A stretch of 33,161 nucleotides of DNA. Origin: Deltaproteobacteria bacterium (GTDB lineage: Bacteria; Lernaellota; Lernaellaia; JACKCT01). The stretch lies in contig JADLEX010000015.1 of assembly GCA_020845895.1 (NCBI GenBank), positions 1 to 33,161 of the forward strand, given 5' to 3'. The first letter of the stretch is position 1. The number at the start of each line of letters is the position of its first letter. The position numbers and the translations under genes are program-made. This document shows positions 14,651 to 23,865 of the stretch, one piece after another. The notes under the pieces were generated by a model that was not told the origin of the DNA, searched no databases, and worked only from the letters and a program-made list of their open reading frames with translations.

Positions 14651-17600
14651 ATGCATCAAAAAGTCGATAGCTGGTTCGACCTCGTCGCGCTCGAGCACGA
14701 GGTCCTGAAGTTTTGGGACGAGCACCGCGCGTTCGACCGCCTGCGCGAAAAGAACGCGCACGGACCGATCTGGTCGTTTCTCGACGGCCCCATCACCGCC
14801 AACAACCCGATGGGAATCCACCACGCTTGGGGGCGCACGCTCAAGGACGCCTACCAGCGCTACCAAGCCATGAACGGGAAGCGACTGCGTTACCAGAACG
14901 GCTTCGACTGCCAGGGCCTGTGGGTCGAGGTGGAGGTGGAGAAGGAACTCGGCTTCGCGACGAAACGCGACATCGAGAACTACGGCATCGACCGGTTCGT
15001 CGAGAAGTGCAAGGAGCGCGTGCGCAAGTACAGCGCGGTCCAGACGGCGCAGTCGATCCGGCTCGGATACTGGATGGACTGGAACGACTCGTACTACACG
15101 ATGTCGGACGAGAACAATTACACGATCTGGACGTTCCTCAAGAAGTGCCACGATCGCGGCCTGATCTACAAAGGCCACGACGTGATGCCCTGGTGCACGC
15201 GCTGCGGAACGGGACTGTCGCAGCACGAAATGCACGAGGGCTACAAGACCGTCAAGGACACCTCGATCTTCGCGCGATTCCCCATCGTCGGCCGCGAGGG
15301 TGAATACTTCCTCGTGTGGACGACGACCCCGTGGACGCTCTCGTCGAACACCGCCATCGCGGTGAATCCCAAACTGCGTTACGCGAAGGTGCGCCAGGGC
15401 GACGCGGTGTATTACCTCGCCGAAGGGCTCGTCGCGTCGGTCGTCGGGCGCAAGGGCGCGCACGAGGTGATCGAGACCATGCCGGGCAGCGCGTTCGAGG
15501 GCTGGCTCTACCGCGGGCCGTACGACGAGAACGCGAACCAGAAGGTGGACGGAGCGGGGCACCCGGTGGTGTTCTGGGACGAGGTGGCGGCGACCGATGG
15601 CACGGGCATCGTCCACATCGCGCCGGGCTGCGGCAAGGAAGACTTCGAGCTCGGCAAGCAGTACGGCCTGCCGGTCATCGCGCCGATCGACGACCTGGGC
15701 GTCTTCGGTCCGGGCTTCGGATATCTGACGGGCAAGAACGCGGCCCAGGTCGAGAGCCTCGTCATCGACGACTTCAAGTCGAAGGGAATCCTCTTCGCGA
15801 CGGAGAAGTACGAGCACAGCTACCCTCATTGCTGGCGATGCAAGACGCCGTTGCTCTTCCGCGCGGTGGACGAGTGGTTCATCGCGATGGACGCGTGGCG
15901 CGAGGAGATCAAGGACGTGGCGCGGCAGATCCGCTGGATCCCGGGCTACGGCCTCGACCTCGAGCTCGACTGGCTCGGCAACATGCGCGACTGGATGATC
16001 TCGAAAAAGCGCTACTGGGGTCTCGCCCTGCCGATCTGGGTCTGCGATTCGTGCGGGCATTTCGACGTGATCGGCGGCCTGAATGAATTGCGCGAGCGCG
16101 CGATCGCCGGGTGGGACGGTTTCGACGGCAAGAGCCCGCACCGCCCGTTCATCGACGCGGTCAAGATTGCGTGCGCGAAGTGCGGCCACGCGGCGAGTCG
16201 CATCGGTGACGTGGGCAATCCGTGGCTCGACGCGGGCATCGTGGCCTACTCGACCACGCACTACAACGCAAATCGCGACGAGTGGAAAAAGTGGGTCCCC
16301 GCCGATCTCGTGCTCGAGTGCTTCCCCGGCCAGTTTCGCAACTGGTTCTACGCGCTGCTCGCGATGAGCACGATGATGGAGAACCAGCCGCCGTTCAAAA
16401 CGCTGCTCGGTCACGCGCTGGTGCGCGACGAGCACGGGGCGGAGATGCACAAGTCAGCGGGCAACGCGGTCTGGTTCGACGACGCGGCCGAACACTCCGG
16501 CGTGGACGTGCTGCGCTGGCTGTATTGCCGGCACGAAACGACGACGAATTTGAATTTCGGTTACGCGGCCGCCAAGGAGATCCGCGGGCGTTTCATCAAC
16601 ACCTTCTGGAACACCTACGCGTTCTACGTGAATTACGCGCGCATCGCGAATTACGACCCCGGCGCGCGCCCGCAGACGCATTTCGCGGATCGTCCGCCCT
16701 TCGATCGATGGATCCTCGATCGGCTCGCCGTGCTCATCGAACGCACCCGCAAGGGCTTCGACGACTACAACCTGCGCGCGGGCGTGCTGGCCGCGGAAGA
16801 GTTCGTCGAGGAACTGTCGAACTGGTACATCCGCAACAACCGGCGGCGCTTCTGGGGCGAGATCGCGGACGCCGACACGCGCATGGCGTTCGACACGCTC
16901 TTCACGTGCGTCGAAACACTCACGCGCCTTGTCGCTCCGATCATGCCGTTCCTGACCGAGCACATTTACCAAAACCTCGTGCGCGCGGTGCATCCCGACG
17001 CGCCCGATTCGATCCACCACCTGCATTTTCCGCACGCGATGCCCGAATGGCGCGACGCCAAACTCGCCGATGAGATGGGCGCGCTGGAGCGCATCACGCA
17101 CCTGATGCTCTCGGCCCGCGAGGGCGCGAAGCTGCGCGTGCGTCAGCCGTTGGCGTCGATCGCGGTTGGCCCGCAGTCCGCGGCGGAGGCCGAGAGTTTC
17201 CGCGAGCACGAGGCGTTCCTGCGCGAGCAGCTCAACGTCAAGGCGATCAGGGTCGCCGAGCCGGGCACGCCCTCGCCCGCGACGATCACGGTGAAGCCGA
17301 ACTTCAAGACGCTCGGCAAGAAACTCGGGCCGAAGATGAAGGCGTTTGCCGCCGCGCTCGAAACCGATGCGGAACTTCGCGCGAAGGCGCTGGAGCAAGC
17401 CGCGTCGTTCACGATGGAATTCGAGGGCGCGGAGTTCGAGTTCGAGAAGGCGGACTTTCTCGTGGAGCAGCGATCGCCGGAAAACACTTTCGTCGCGGCG
17501 GACGCGTTCAACTGGGTGTCGCTCGACACGGTCATCACACCGGAACTGGAGCGCGAGGGGTTGATGCGCGACATCCTGCGCAACCTTCAGATGCTGCGCA

Positions 17601-17818
17601 AGGACGCGGGGCTCGAGATCGAGGATCGCTGCGCGGTCGTCTATCACATCGATGGCGACATGCTGCGCGAGGTGGTGCGCGAGTGGGGCGAGGTCATCGC
17701 CGAGGAACTGCTGTGCACATCGTTCACCGAGGGCGACCCCGGCGACGACTCGAAGGAGCTGAAGATCGCATCGGGCCGGATGCGGGTGAGGCTCGCGAAA
17801 GCCGAGGCGGTTTCGTGA
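14651..17818 (+). CDS. ileS: Isoleucyl-tRNA synthetase, type 2-like, with altered HIGH motif
   Basis: The 1055-residue class I synthetase charges tRNA-Ile. The catalytic core opens with PMGIHHAWGRT (53-63): where HxGH is expected it reads GIHH (55-58), that is GXHH. The KMSKS equivalent is EMHKS at 598-602, with its second Lys kept. The CP1 editing domain is present (VWTTTPWTLSSN near 222, and GIVHIAPGCGKEDF). CxxC zinc-type pairs occur (WCTRCG, CWRCK, CDSCG, CAKCG), and an anticodon-binding helical region follows the core. Length and motifs match the eukaryote-like IleRS2 group, which resists mupirocin. The start has an AGGGG ribosome site at 14641. No second ileS is in the window, so whether this is the housekeeping enzyme is unknown. 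Confidence 0.97.
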   Translation: MHQKVDSWFDLVALEHEVLKFWDEHRAFDRLREKNAHGPIWSFLDGPITANNPMGIHHAWGRTLKDAYQRYQAMNGKRLRYQNGFDCQGLWVEVEVEKELGFATKRDIENYGIDRFVEKCKERVRKYSAVQTAQSIRLGYWMDWNDSYYTMSDENNYTIWTFLKKCHDRGLIYKGHDVMPWCTRCGTGLSQHEMHEGYKTVKDTSIFARFPIVGREGEYFLVWTTTPWTLSSNTAIAVNPKLRYAKVRQGDAVYYLAEGLVASVVGRKGAHEVIETMPGSAFEGWLYRGPYDENANQKVDGAGHPVVFWDEVAATDGTGIVHIAPGCGKEDFELGKQYGLPVIAPIDDLGVFGPGFGYLTGKNAAQVESLVIDDFKSKGILFATEKYEHSYPHCWRCKTPLLFRAVDEWFIAMDAWREEIKDVARQIRWIPGYGLDLELDWLGNMRDWMISKKRYWGLALPIWVCDSCGHFDVIGGLNELRERAIAGWDGFDGKSPHRPFIDAVKIACAKCGHAASRIGDVGNPWLDAGIVAYSTTHYNANRDEWKKWVPADLVLECFPGQFRNWFYALLAMSTMMENQPPFKTLLGHALVRDEHGAEMHKSAGNAVWFDDAAEHSGVDVLRWLYCRHETTTNLNFGYAAAKEIRGRFINTFWNTYAFYVNYARIANYDPGARPQTHFADRPPFDRWILDRLAVLIERTRKGFDDYNLRAGVLAAEEFVEELSNWYIRNNRRRFWGEIADADTRMAFDTLFTCVETLTRLVAPIMPFLTEHIYQNLVRAVHPDAPDSIHHLHFPHAMPEWRDAKLADEMGALERITHLMLSAREGAKLRVRQPLASIAVGPQSAAEAESFREHEAFLREQLNVKAIRVAEPGTPSPATITVKPNFKTLGKKLGPKMKAFAAALETDAELRAKALEQAASFTMEFEGAEFEFEKADFLVEQRSPENTFVAADAFNWVSLDTVITPELEREGLMRDILRNLQMLRKDAGLEIEDRCAVVYHIDGDMLREVVREWGEVIAEELLCTSFTEGDPGDDSKELKIASGRMRVRLAKAEAVS

Positions 17819-17848
17819 TAGAATCGTGAACGTCGAACGGAGGGCGTC

Positions 17849-18163
17849 GTGATTTCCCCCAAGCTCCATTGGCCGGTCGAGCAGATCGAGGCGTTCTGCC
17901 GAAAGTGGAAGATCGTCCGCATGGAGTTGTTCGGCTCGGCGCTACGCGGCGATTTTCGTGACGACAGCGACGTGGACGTCCTCGTCGTCTGGGAGCCCGA
18001 CACCGGGTGGGACCTGTTCGATCAAGTCCACATGAGTGACGAAATGTCTGAAATTCTCGGACGGCGCGTCGACTTCGTCAGCCGGCGTGGTCTTGAGCGA
18101 AGTGGCAATCCGTATCGAAGAGACGAGATTCTGAAAACCGCCCAGGTCGTCTATGAAAACTGA
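17849..18163 (+). CDS. mntA: MntA-like nucleotidyltransferase antitoxin
   Basis: The 104-residue minimal nucleotidyltransferase has the pol-beta signature GSALRGDFRDDSDVDVLV (29-46), in which Gly29-Ser30 and Asp41/Asp43 bind nucleotide and metal, with a third acidic residue at Asp75 (RRVDFV). In HepT-MntA systems this protein AMPylates the toxin and so neutralises it. GTG 17849 is preceded by CGGAGGG 5 bases upstream, a good ribosome site. It overlaps hepT by 11 bases, the usual order for this module. It lies directly behind ileS, from which a separate promoter is not obvious. Confidence 0.9.
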   Translation: MISPKLHWPVEQIEAFCRKWKIVRMELFGSALRGDFRDDSDVDVLVVWEPDTGWDLFDQVHMSDEMSEILGRRVDFVSRRGLERSGNPYRRDEILKTAQVVYEN

Positions 18164-18503
18164 TCGCGCGTACGTTTTCGACATCTTGAACGCGGCCAAG
18201 GTGATTGAAGGGATTATCCAGGAACGGACATTCGAGCAGTTTATTGGAGACACGGAGCGATACTACGCGTGCCTCTACAAACTGATCGTCATGGGTGAAG
18301 CCACAAAAAGACTGAGCGAGGAGACGCGACAGCGATTCCCGGGAATCGATTGGCGCGGCCTTGCGGGACTCCGAGATGTCGTAGCCCACCAGTATGATGG
18401 GATCGATGATGAGTATCTGTGGGGCACGCTGACAAAACGTGTTCCCGGCCTCATTGGTCAATTGGCGAGCATTCTCGAAAACTGGGTGGAGCCGGGAGAC
18501 TAA
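18153..18503 (+). CDS. hepT: HepT-like HEPN toxin
   Basis: The 116-residue all-helical HEPN-domain protein has the diagnostic RX4HXY motif at Arg74-His79-Tyr81 (RDVVAHQY), the RNase active site of the family; Tyr81 is the residue AMPylated by MntA in characterised pairs. Its overlap with the antitoxin gene suggests translational coupling. All key residues are intact, so the pair looks functional. It ends 13 bases before the next gene and may form one transcript with it. Confidence 0.9.
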   Translation: MKTDRAYVFDILNAAKVIEGIIQERTFEQFIGDTERYYACLYKLIVMGEATKRLSEETRQRFPGIDWRGLAGLRDVVAHQYDGIDDEYLWGTLTKRVPGLIGQLASILENWVEPGD

Positions 18504-18516
18504 TGCGGGGAACCGC

Positions 18517-20178
18517 ATGACGTCGCGACCCTCTCGCGTCATCGTCTTTGGATTCGACGGCGGCGATCCCGACCTGCTCTACCCTTGGGCGCGCGCGGGG
18601 TATCTGCCCAACCTCATGCGTGCGATGGACGCGGGATGTCACGGGCGGCTCGAATCGACGCGGCATCCGCTCACGCCTGCCGCCTGGACGAGCATGGTCA
18701 CCGGCGTGAATCCCGGACGGCACGGCATCTTCGATTTCGGCGCGCGCAGGCCGGGCTCGTATCACATCGATCTCGTCACCAGCCTCGATCGCCGATTTCC
18801 GACGATCTTCGAGACGCTCCCCGCGCCGCTGCGAAGCGGCGTCGTCAATCTGCCGCTCACGTTCCCCGCCGATCCGATTCGCGGTTTTTCCGCGAGCGAC
18901 ATGCACACGCCGTCGCTCGATACCCCCGGCGCGACGCACCCGCCCGAGCTGGCCGCGAAGCTGCGCGAATGGGGCTGGATCATCGACGCGATGGTCCACT
19001 GGCACGACGACCGCTCGCGTTTCCTCGGTGACGTGCGCGCCATGCACGACGCACAGCATCGCGTGGCGCTGCGTCTGCTCGACGAGGAATCGCCCGACCT
19101 GTTCTTCCCCGTTTACGTCGCGTTCGATCGCGTGGCGCACGCGTTCTGGGGCGCGATGACCGGCGAGCACCGCGCGAATCCGGGCGCGCGCGGCGACGAG
19201 GGCGACGCCGTCTACTTCGCCGCGAAGATGCTCGACGACGCGCTGGGCGACTATCTCGACCGGCTCGAGCCGGATGACCACCTGCTTGTCGTGTCGGATC
19301 ACGGCTTCGGCGATCTGCGCGGCGACGTGTACCTGAACGCCTGGCTGATCGACGAAGGATATCTGTCGTTCGACCCCGCGAAGGTCCGCGCCTTCACGCC
19401 ACCACCTCCGCCACATGGCGATGACCCGCGCCACGCGTGGCACGCGAAGCTGCTCGACGGCGAACGGCATTCGCTTCCCGACGATGACGATGCGATCCGC
19501 CGCGGCCGATTCGACGCGCGATACAAGTCGTGGGACACCGTGGATTGGGCGCGCACGCGTGCGTACGCGTCCGGCTTGTTCGGAAATGTCTGGATCAATC
19601 TGCGCGGGCGCGAGCCGGAAGGGACCGTCGAGCCCGGCCGCGAGTACGAGACGCTGCGCGACGAGTTGATGGAGCGGGTTCGCGCGCTTCGCCACCCCGA
19701 CGACGACGCGCCGCTCGCAAGCTTCGTCGCGTCGCGCGACGACCTCTACTGGGGCGCGCATCTCGATCTCGCGCCCGACATCGTCGTGACGTTTCGCGAC
19801 AACGCATACATGACGCGCGGCGCGACCGAGTTTCACGCAACGCGGCTCGTCGGCCCTGTCGCGGTCGGCCACACCGGCAACCACCGAGCGCACGGCATCG
19901 TCGCGCTCGCCGGTCCGCGCGCCGCACGCGGGGTAGCCGGAGACAGCCACATTCTTGATATCGCACCGACGATTTTGTACCTGCTCGGCGCGCCGATTCC
20001 GCGAAACCTCGACCGACCCGCGCCGTCCCATTCGCTCATCGACCAGAGCGCTTTGCGCGAGCAACCCGCCGACATCGGCCCGGCGGTTTCCCCAAGGCAT
20101 CTCACTCCAGCCACGGCATCGGACGCGAATCTCGACGAGGTGCGCCGCCGTCTGGAAGGGCTCGGCTATCTCGCATAA
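18517..20178 (+). CDS. Alkaline-phosphatase-superfamily phosphodiesterase/phosphatase
   Basis: The 553-residue enzyme of the type I phosphodiesterase/nucleotide pyrophosphatase group has a two-metal site that can be read in order: Asp14 in FGFDGGDP, probable nucleophile Thr53 in HPLTPAAWTSMVTG, Asp and His in AFDRVAHAFW, Asp-His in VVSDHGFG, and His in GNHRAHG. No signal peptide is seen, so it is probably cytoplasmic. The tail EVRRRLEGLGYLA resembles C-termini of related MAG proteins. ATG 18517 was preferred to the upstream in-frame start because the core begins at once (RVIVFGFDGG). The following membrane protein starts 13 bases later; together they may work on a lipid-linked or surface substrate, which is inference. 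Confidence 0.85.
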   Translation: MTSRPSRVIVFGFDGGDPDLLYPWARAGYLPNLMRAMDAGCHGRLESTRHPLTPAAWTSMVTGVNPGRHGIFDFGARRPGSYHIDLVTSLDRRFPTIFETLPAPLRSGVVNLPLTFPADPIRGFSASDMHTPSLDTPGATHPPELAAKLREWGWIIDAMVHWHDDRSRFLGDVRAMHDAQHRVALRLLDEESPDLFFPVYVAFDRVAHAFWGAMTGEHRANPGARGDEGDAVYFAAKMLDDALGDYLDRLEPDDHLLVVSDHGFGDLRGDVYLNAWLIDEGYLSFDPAKVRAFTPPPPPHGDDPRHAWHAKLLDGERHSLPDDDDAIRRGRFDARYKSWDTVDWARTRAYASGLFGNVWINLRGREPEGTVEPGREYETLRDELMERVRALRHPDDDAPLASFVASRDDLYWGAHLDLAPDIVVTFRDNAYMTRGATEFHATRLVGPVAVGHTGNHRAHGIVALAGPRAARGVAGDSHILDIAPTILYLLGAPIPRNLDRPAPSHSLIDQSALREQPADIGPAVSPRHLTPATASDANLDEVRRRLEGLGYLA

Positions 20179-20191
20179 ACTCGCGCCGTCG

Positions 20192-22267
20192 ATGTCCACC
20201 GATTCCTCCGAACCAACCGACGCCAGGCGCGAACTCCCGTGGTGGGTCCTCTGGGCCGTCATTTGGGGCGCGTGGTACGTCGTCTCCTTCGCGCACTACC
20301 AGCGCGGGCCCGTCTATACCGAAGAAACCGTCAACGGAAACCTGACCCGGGGCTTGCTCGAAGGACTCGTCGCACCGGTCGGGACATACCAGTACGTCGA
20401 TATCACTCCCGGACCGCTGGTGTACGGTGCGTTGCTCGTTCCCGTCTTCGCCGCGTTCGGTTCCAACATGTTCGCCATGAAGTGCCTCGCGGGCCTGTTC
20501 GCCGCGGGCGGCACGCTGCTGTGGACGTACAACGTTCGACGCGCGGCGGGCGCGCGTGCGGCGGCCATCCTCGCGATCTGGCTCCTCGCGCCGCCGACGC
20601 TGCTCGACCGCATGTTCCGCCTCGCGTGGGCGAACCACATGGAAGCCATCGGGTGGGGCGCGCTCGTCTATCTCGTCGCGCGGCGCTCGTGGTCGGCGCA
20701 TTCCCGAGGGCGCGACGCGCTGTTCGGCGTCGCCTGCGGCTTCGCGGTGTTCTTCTGTCTGCAAAATGTCGTATCCGTCGCGGCCGCGCTTGTCGCTTGG
20801 GTGTGGCGTCTCGGGCGACTCGCGCCGCGCCGAATCGCGAGCGCGCTCGTTCCCGGATTTCTGGTCGGGTTCGCGCCGCGCATCTGGCTCGCGATCGACA
20901 CCCATCGCATCGGTCCCGTCTTCCAACCGATCGAGGTCGACACGCCGGTTTTTGCCAAGCTCGCGGCACTGCTCTTTCGACACGTTCCGCGCATGGCAAG
21001 TTACTCGTGGGCTTGGGCCGGGTCGTGGTTCGCGGCGCTCGCGATCGCGGCGCTCGCCATCCTCGTCTGGCGGCGGACCGTCGCGCGCGATGAGTTTGCC
21101 ATCGATGACGATCGGCGCGATCTTGAACGATTTGTCCTCTTGTGGATCGGTGCGTATCTCGGCGCGTATGCCCTGACCGGCTACGAGGTCTTCGAGATGG
21201 TCAACGACCCGCGCTACACGTTCCGCTATCTCGTGCCGATGTTGCCGGTGCTCATGATCGCCGCGGCGCTCGTCGTTTCGCTGCGCCCGTTCCGACTCGG
21301 GACGCTCGCGCTCGTACCGCTGTTGCTCGCGGGCGCATGGGATCTGTCGCCGCGCGTCACCATCAAGGGACTGGTCGAACGAGTTGGGCAACGTCGATTC
21401 GCCATCGAGTACCGCTGCGCGCGCGGCGACGACTACCGCGTGCTGCTCGGCCAGAACCTTCCGGCATACTGGCAGTCGGAGTTCGGCGTCGGCCCGAAGC
21501 TGACGCCGGTCGCTCACTCTTCATGGAAACACGCGGTGGCGAAACTCCCGTATTCCTGGATGACGCAGGTCTACGAGGAGCTGGGACGCATCACGGGACC
21601 GCACGGTTCCCTCGACCTCGTGATGTCCGACGCCTCGACTCCGTCCGCGTGGAAACTCGCCGCGATTCGTGGCGCGGCGTACGCGCGTATGGCGACCGCG
21701 CGGCGCACGGAAGGTTCGCCGCCGTTCGCGTTGGAGGACACGGGCGAGTTCATCAAGTCGTGGCCGAACGCCCCCGCCGGCTCGGACGCCGCCTTCGCGG
21801 CGGGAGTCGTCCAGGGCGCGATGGGCACGGGATTCGCCCGCGTGACCAACGCGGACCTCGCGGACGCGGACGGGCGGGGACGAATTGTCGCGCTCCTGAA
21901 CGAACGGGTCGCGTGGAACTCGGAAACGTCGCCGGACCTGGTTGCGGGCGCGGCGCGGGGATTCGGTCGCGCGCTCGGCGAACTCGCGGGGTACGACTTC
22001 GATGCCCAGGCCGTGGCGGCCGACGTGTTCGGGGCGGCGGGCGACGGGCGCGTCGCCGAAGCGCTGCGCGCGGGATACGACGAAGGCGAGGCGCTGTGGG
22101 CGCTCGCGTGTTTCCGCTGCCTTTATGACGACCGCTCAATCGCGCGGAGCGACCGCCTCGCCCCGGCGCTCGCGGAATACGACATCCGCCTCGTCCCGCG
22201 CGGCGACGTGATCGATCTGGTCGAAGGGCCGCGCCACATCGAGTGGCGGGCGCGAACGAGCCGCTAA
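20192..22267 (+). CDS. Multi-pass GT-C-like membrane protein with a long C-terminal domain
   Basis: In the 691-residue protein, roughly the first 400 residues hold about nine to eleven hydrophobic segments, with an early acidic pair in a loop (VYTEETVNG, near 43-51) where PMT/ArnT-type glycosyltransferases carry their catalytic acid. The last 250 residues are soluble, Ala/Gly/Asp-rich and appear to contain helical repeats (GFARVTNADLADADGRGRIVALL and similar); I do not recognise them. A role in transferring sugars from lipid carriers is plausible but not shown. The start at 20192 places MSTDSSEP before the first helix. Its stop overlaps that of the convergent pap gene (CTAA). Confidence 0.65.
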   Translation: MSTDSSEPTDARRELPWWVLWAVIWGAWYVVSFAHYQRGPVYTEETVNGNLTRGLLEGLVAPVGTYQYVDITPGPLVYGALLVPVFAAFGSNMFAMKCLAGLFAAGGTLLWTYNVRRAAGARAAAILAIWLLAPPTLLDRMFRLAWANHMEAIGWGALVYLVARRSWSAHSRGRDALFGVACGFAVFFCLQNVVSVAAALVAWVWRLGRLAPRRIASALVPGFLVGFAPRIWLAIDTHRIGPVFQPIEVDTPVFAKLAALLFRHVPRMASYSWAWAGSWFAALAIAALAILVWRRTVARDEFAIDDDRRDLERFVLLWIGAYLGAYALTGYEVFEMVNDPRYTFRYLVPMLPVLMIAAALVVSLRPFRLGTLALVPLLLAGAWDLSPRVTIKGLVERVGQRRFAIEYRCARGDDYRVLLGQNLPAYWQSEFGVGPKLTPVAHSSWKHAVAKLPYSWMTQVYEELGRITGPHGSLDLVMSDASTPSAWKLAAIRGAAYARMATARRTEGSPPFALEDTGEFIKSWPNAPAGSDAAFAAGVVQGAMGTGFARVTNADLADADGRGRIVALLNERVAWNSETSPDLVAGAARGFGRALGELAGYDFDAQAVAADVFGAAGDGRVAEALRAGYDEGEALWALACFRCLYDDRSIARSDRLAPALAEYDIRLVPRGDVIDLVEGPRHIEWRARTSR

Positions 22268-23754
22268 CGTCCCGACTTTCCGCTCTTGCCCAACGCCGCC
22301 TCGAACGCCTCGACCATCAGACGAAGAGCCTTGATGCGCGCGTATTTCTTGTCGCGGGCTTCCAGCAGATGCCAGGGCGCAAATTCGGTGCTCGTGCGCT
22401 CGAGCATCTCGTTCGCCGCGAGTTCGTAGTCGTCCCATTTCTCGCGATTGCGCCAGTCCTCCGGCGTGATCTTGAAATTCTTGTAGCTGGTATGCTCGCG
22501 CTCCTTGAAGCGTCGAAGCTGCTCGGCCTTGTCGATGTGCAGCCAAAACTTCAGCAGGATGATGCCGAAGTCGCAGAGTTGCTCCTCGAAATCGTTGATT
22601 TCCCGATATGCGCGTTTCCATTCGTGCTCGGCGGCGAATCCCTCGACGCGCTCCACCAGTACGCGGCCGTACCAGCTCCGGTCGTAGATCGTCACGCGCC
22701 CCGCGGACGGAACGTTGCGCCAGAAGCGCCAAAGGGAGTGGTGCGCGCGCTCCTCATCGGTCGGCGCGCTCACCGGAATCACGTGATAATGACGCGCGTC
22801 GAGGGCAGGCACGATGCGCCGGATGATGCCGCCCTTCCCCGCCGCGTCCCATCCCTCAAAAACGAGAATCGCGGAACGGCGCTGTTTCACGAGCCGTTCC
22901 ATCAGTCCGTTGAGGCGATCCTGATGTGCGACCAGTTGTTTTTCGTAGGCGGGCCGCTCGATCGTCTTTGTCATGTCGAGCGTGTCGAGGATCGTCCGTC
23001 CATTCTTTCGGACGCGCTTGGGCGGCTTCGTCTTCGCGGGCGGTTTCCGCGCCAGTCGGCGTTTCAATTCGTCGCGGATCACCGTGGCGGTCTGCAGATT
23101 GCGCCACCGCCAGTCGGTGCCCTCAACGATGGTCCACGGCGTCTCGCCGGTGCTCGTCTCGCGCAGCACGCGCTCCACCACCTTCGTCCCCTCGTCGTAG
23201 AGACGCAGGATGTCCTTCTCTTCACGCAGCACGCGGCGCCGGAGTTTCTGATCCTTTTCCATCTCGCGAAGACGCTTGCGTCGCTCGCTCTTGGGAAGGT
23301 GGTACCAGAGCTTGACGATCAGCGCGCCGTCGTCCGCCAGCTCTTTCTCGAACGCGTTGATCCGCACGCACGCCGCGTCGATGTGCGCCGCGTCGCCGTC
23401 GCGCACGCCGCGCTGAATGGTCGCTCGATACCACGAGCCGAAGACGACGCCCGCCCGGCCGCGGGGCGGGAGGATTCGCCAGAAACGCCAATACTCCGGT
23501 CGTTCGCGTTCCTCGTCGGTCTCGCGATCGAGGGCGTGCACCTGCAGGAACCGCGCATCCATCCACTCGGTGAGCATAGTCAGCGAATCCGCCAGACCGA
23601 CGCGGTCGTCGCCGGACAGCACGATGATGAGGGGGAATTCCGCGCGGTCCTTGAGCTTCATCTGCGCCTGGAGCAGATCGGCGCGCACGAGCTGCGCCTG
23701 TTTCGCATACTCGTCTTTCGGAATCTTACGGCCCAGTTCGGCGGTCTCGAACAT
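22264..23754 (-). CDS. pap: Tandem PPK2 protein, polyphosphate:AMP phosphotransferase-like
   Basis: The 496-residue protein has two fused PPK2 domains. The C-terminal domain (about 265-490) is complete: Walker A FEGWDAAGKGG (299-309), lid region and Walker B YDRSWYGRVLVERVEGF (357-373). The N-terminal domain keeps the fold (WRFWRILPP, FGSWYRATIQ) but its Walker A is eroded to LSGDDRVGLADS and its Walker B Asp-Arg is lost, so it is probably not catalytic. This is the known layout of class II PPK2 (PAP), which phosphorylates AMP to ADP using polyphosphate. ATG 23754 has AAGGGG upstream; an earlier in-frame start adds a basic leader. It lies 111 bases after the HDOD gene, so cotranscription with the che genes is possible. 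Confidence 0.9.
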   Translation of the reverse strand: MFETAELGRKIPKDEYAKQAQLVRADLLQAQMKLKDRAEFPLIIVLSGDDRVGLADSLTMLTEWMDARFLQVHALDRETDEERERPEYWRFWRILPPRGRAGVVFGSWYRATIQRGVRDGDAAHIDAACVRINAFEKELADDGALIVKLWYHLPKSERRKRLREMEKDQKLRRRVLREEKDILRLYDEGTKVVERVLRETSTGETPWTIVEGTDWRWRNLQTATVIRDELKRRLARKPPAKTKPPKRVRKNGRTILDTLDMTKTIERPAYEKQLVAHQDRLNGLMERLVKQRRSAILVFEGWDAAGKGGIIRRIVPALDARHYHVIPVSAPTDEERAHHSLWRFWRNVPSAGRVTIYDRSWYGRVLVERVEGFAAEHEWKRAYREINDFEEQLCDFGIILLKFWLHIDKAEQLRRFKEREHTSYKNFKITPEDWRNREKWDDYELAANEMLERTSTEFAPWHLLEARDKKYARIKALRLMVEAFEAALGKSGKSGR

Positions 23755-23865
23755 CGCAGGCCCCTTCGAGGATCCATGCAAATCGTGAAAATCGCGCACC
23801 CGCGCGCGGACCGAGCGTAGCGCGCGCGGCGGAAAATTCAATCGACCGGTCGGGGGCGGCGCCGC

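Noticed and set aside
14639-16450. Long minus-strand open frame opposite ileS
   Set aside because: It is antisense to clear IleRS motifs and Arg/Val/His-rich; a shadow of the real gene.
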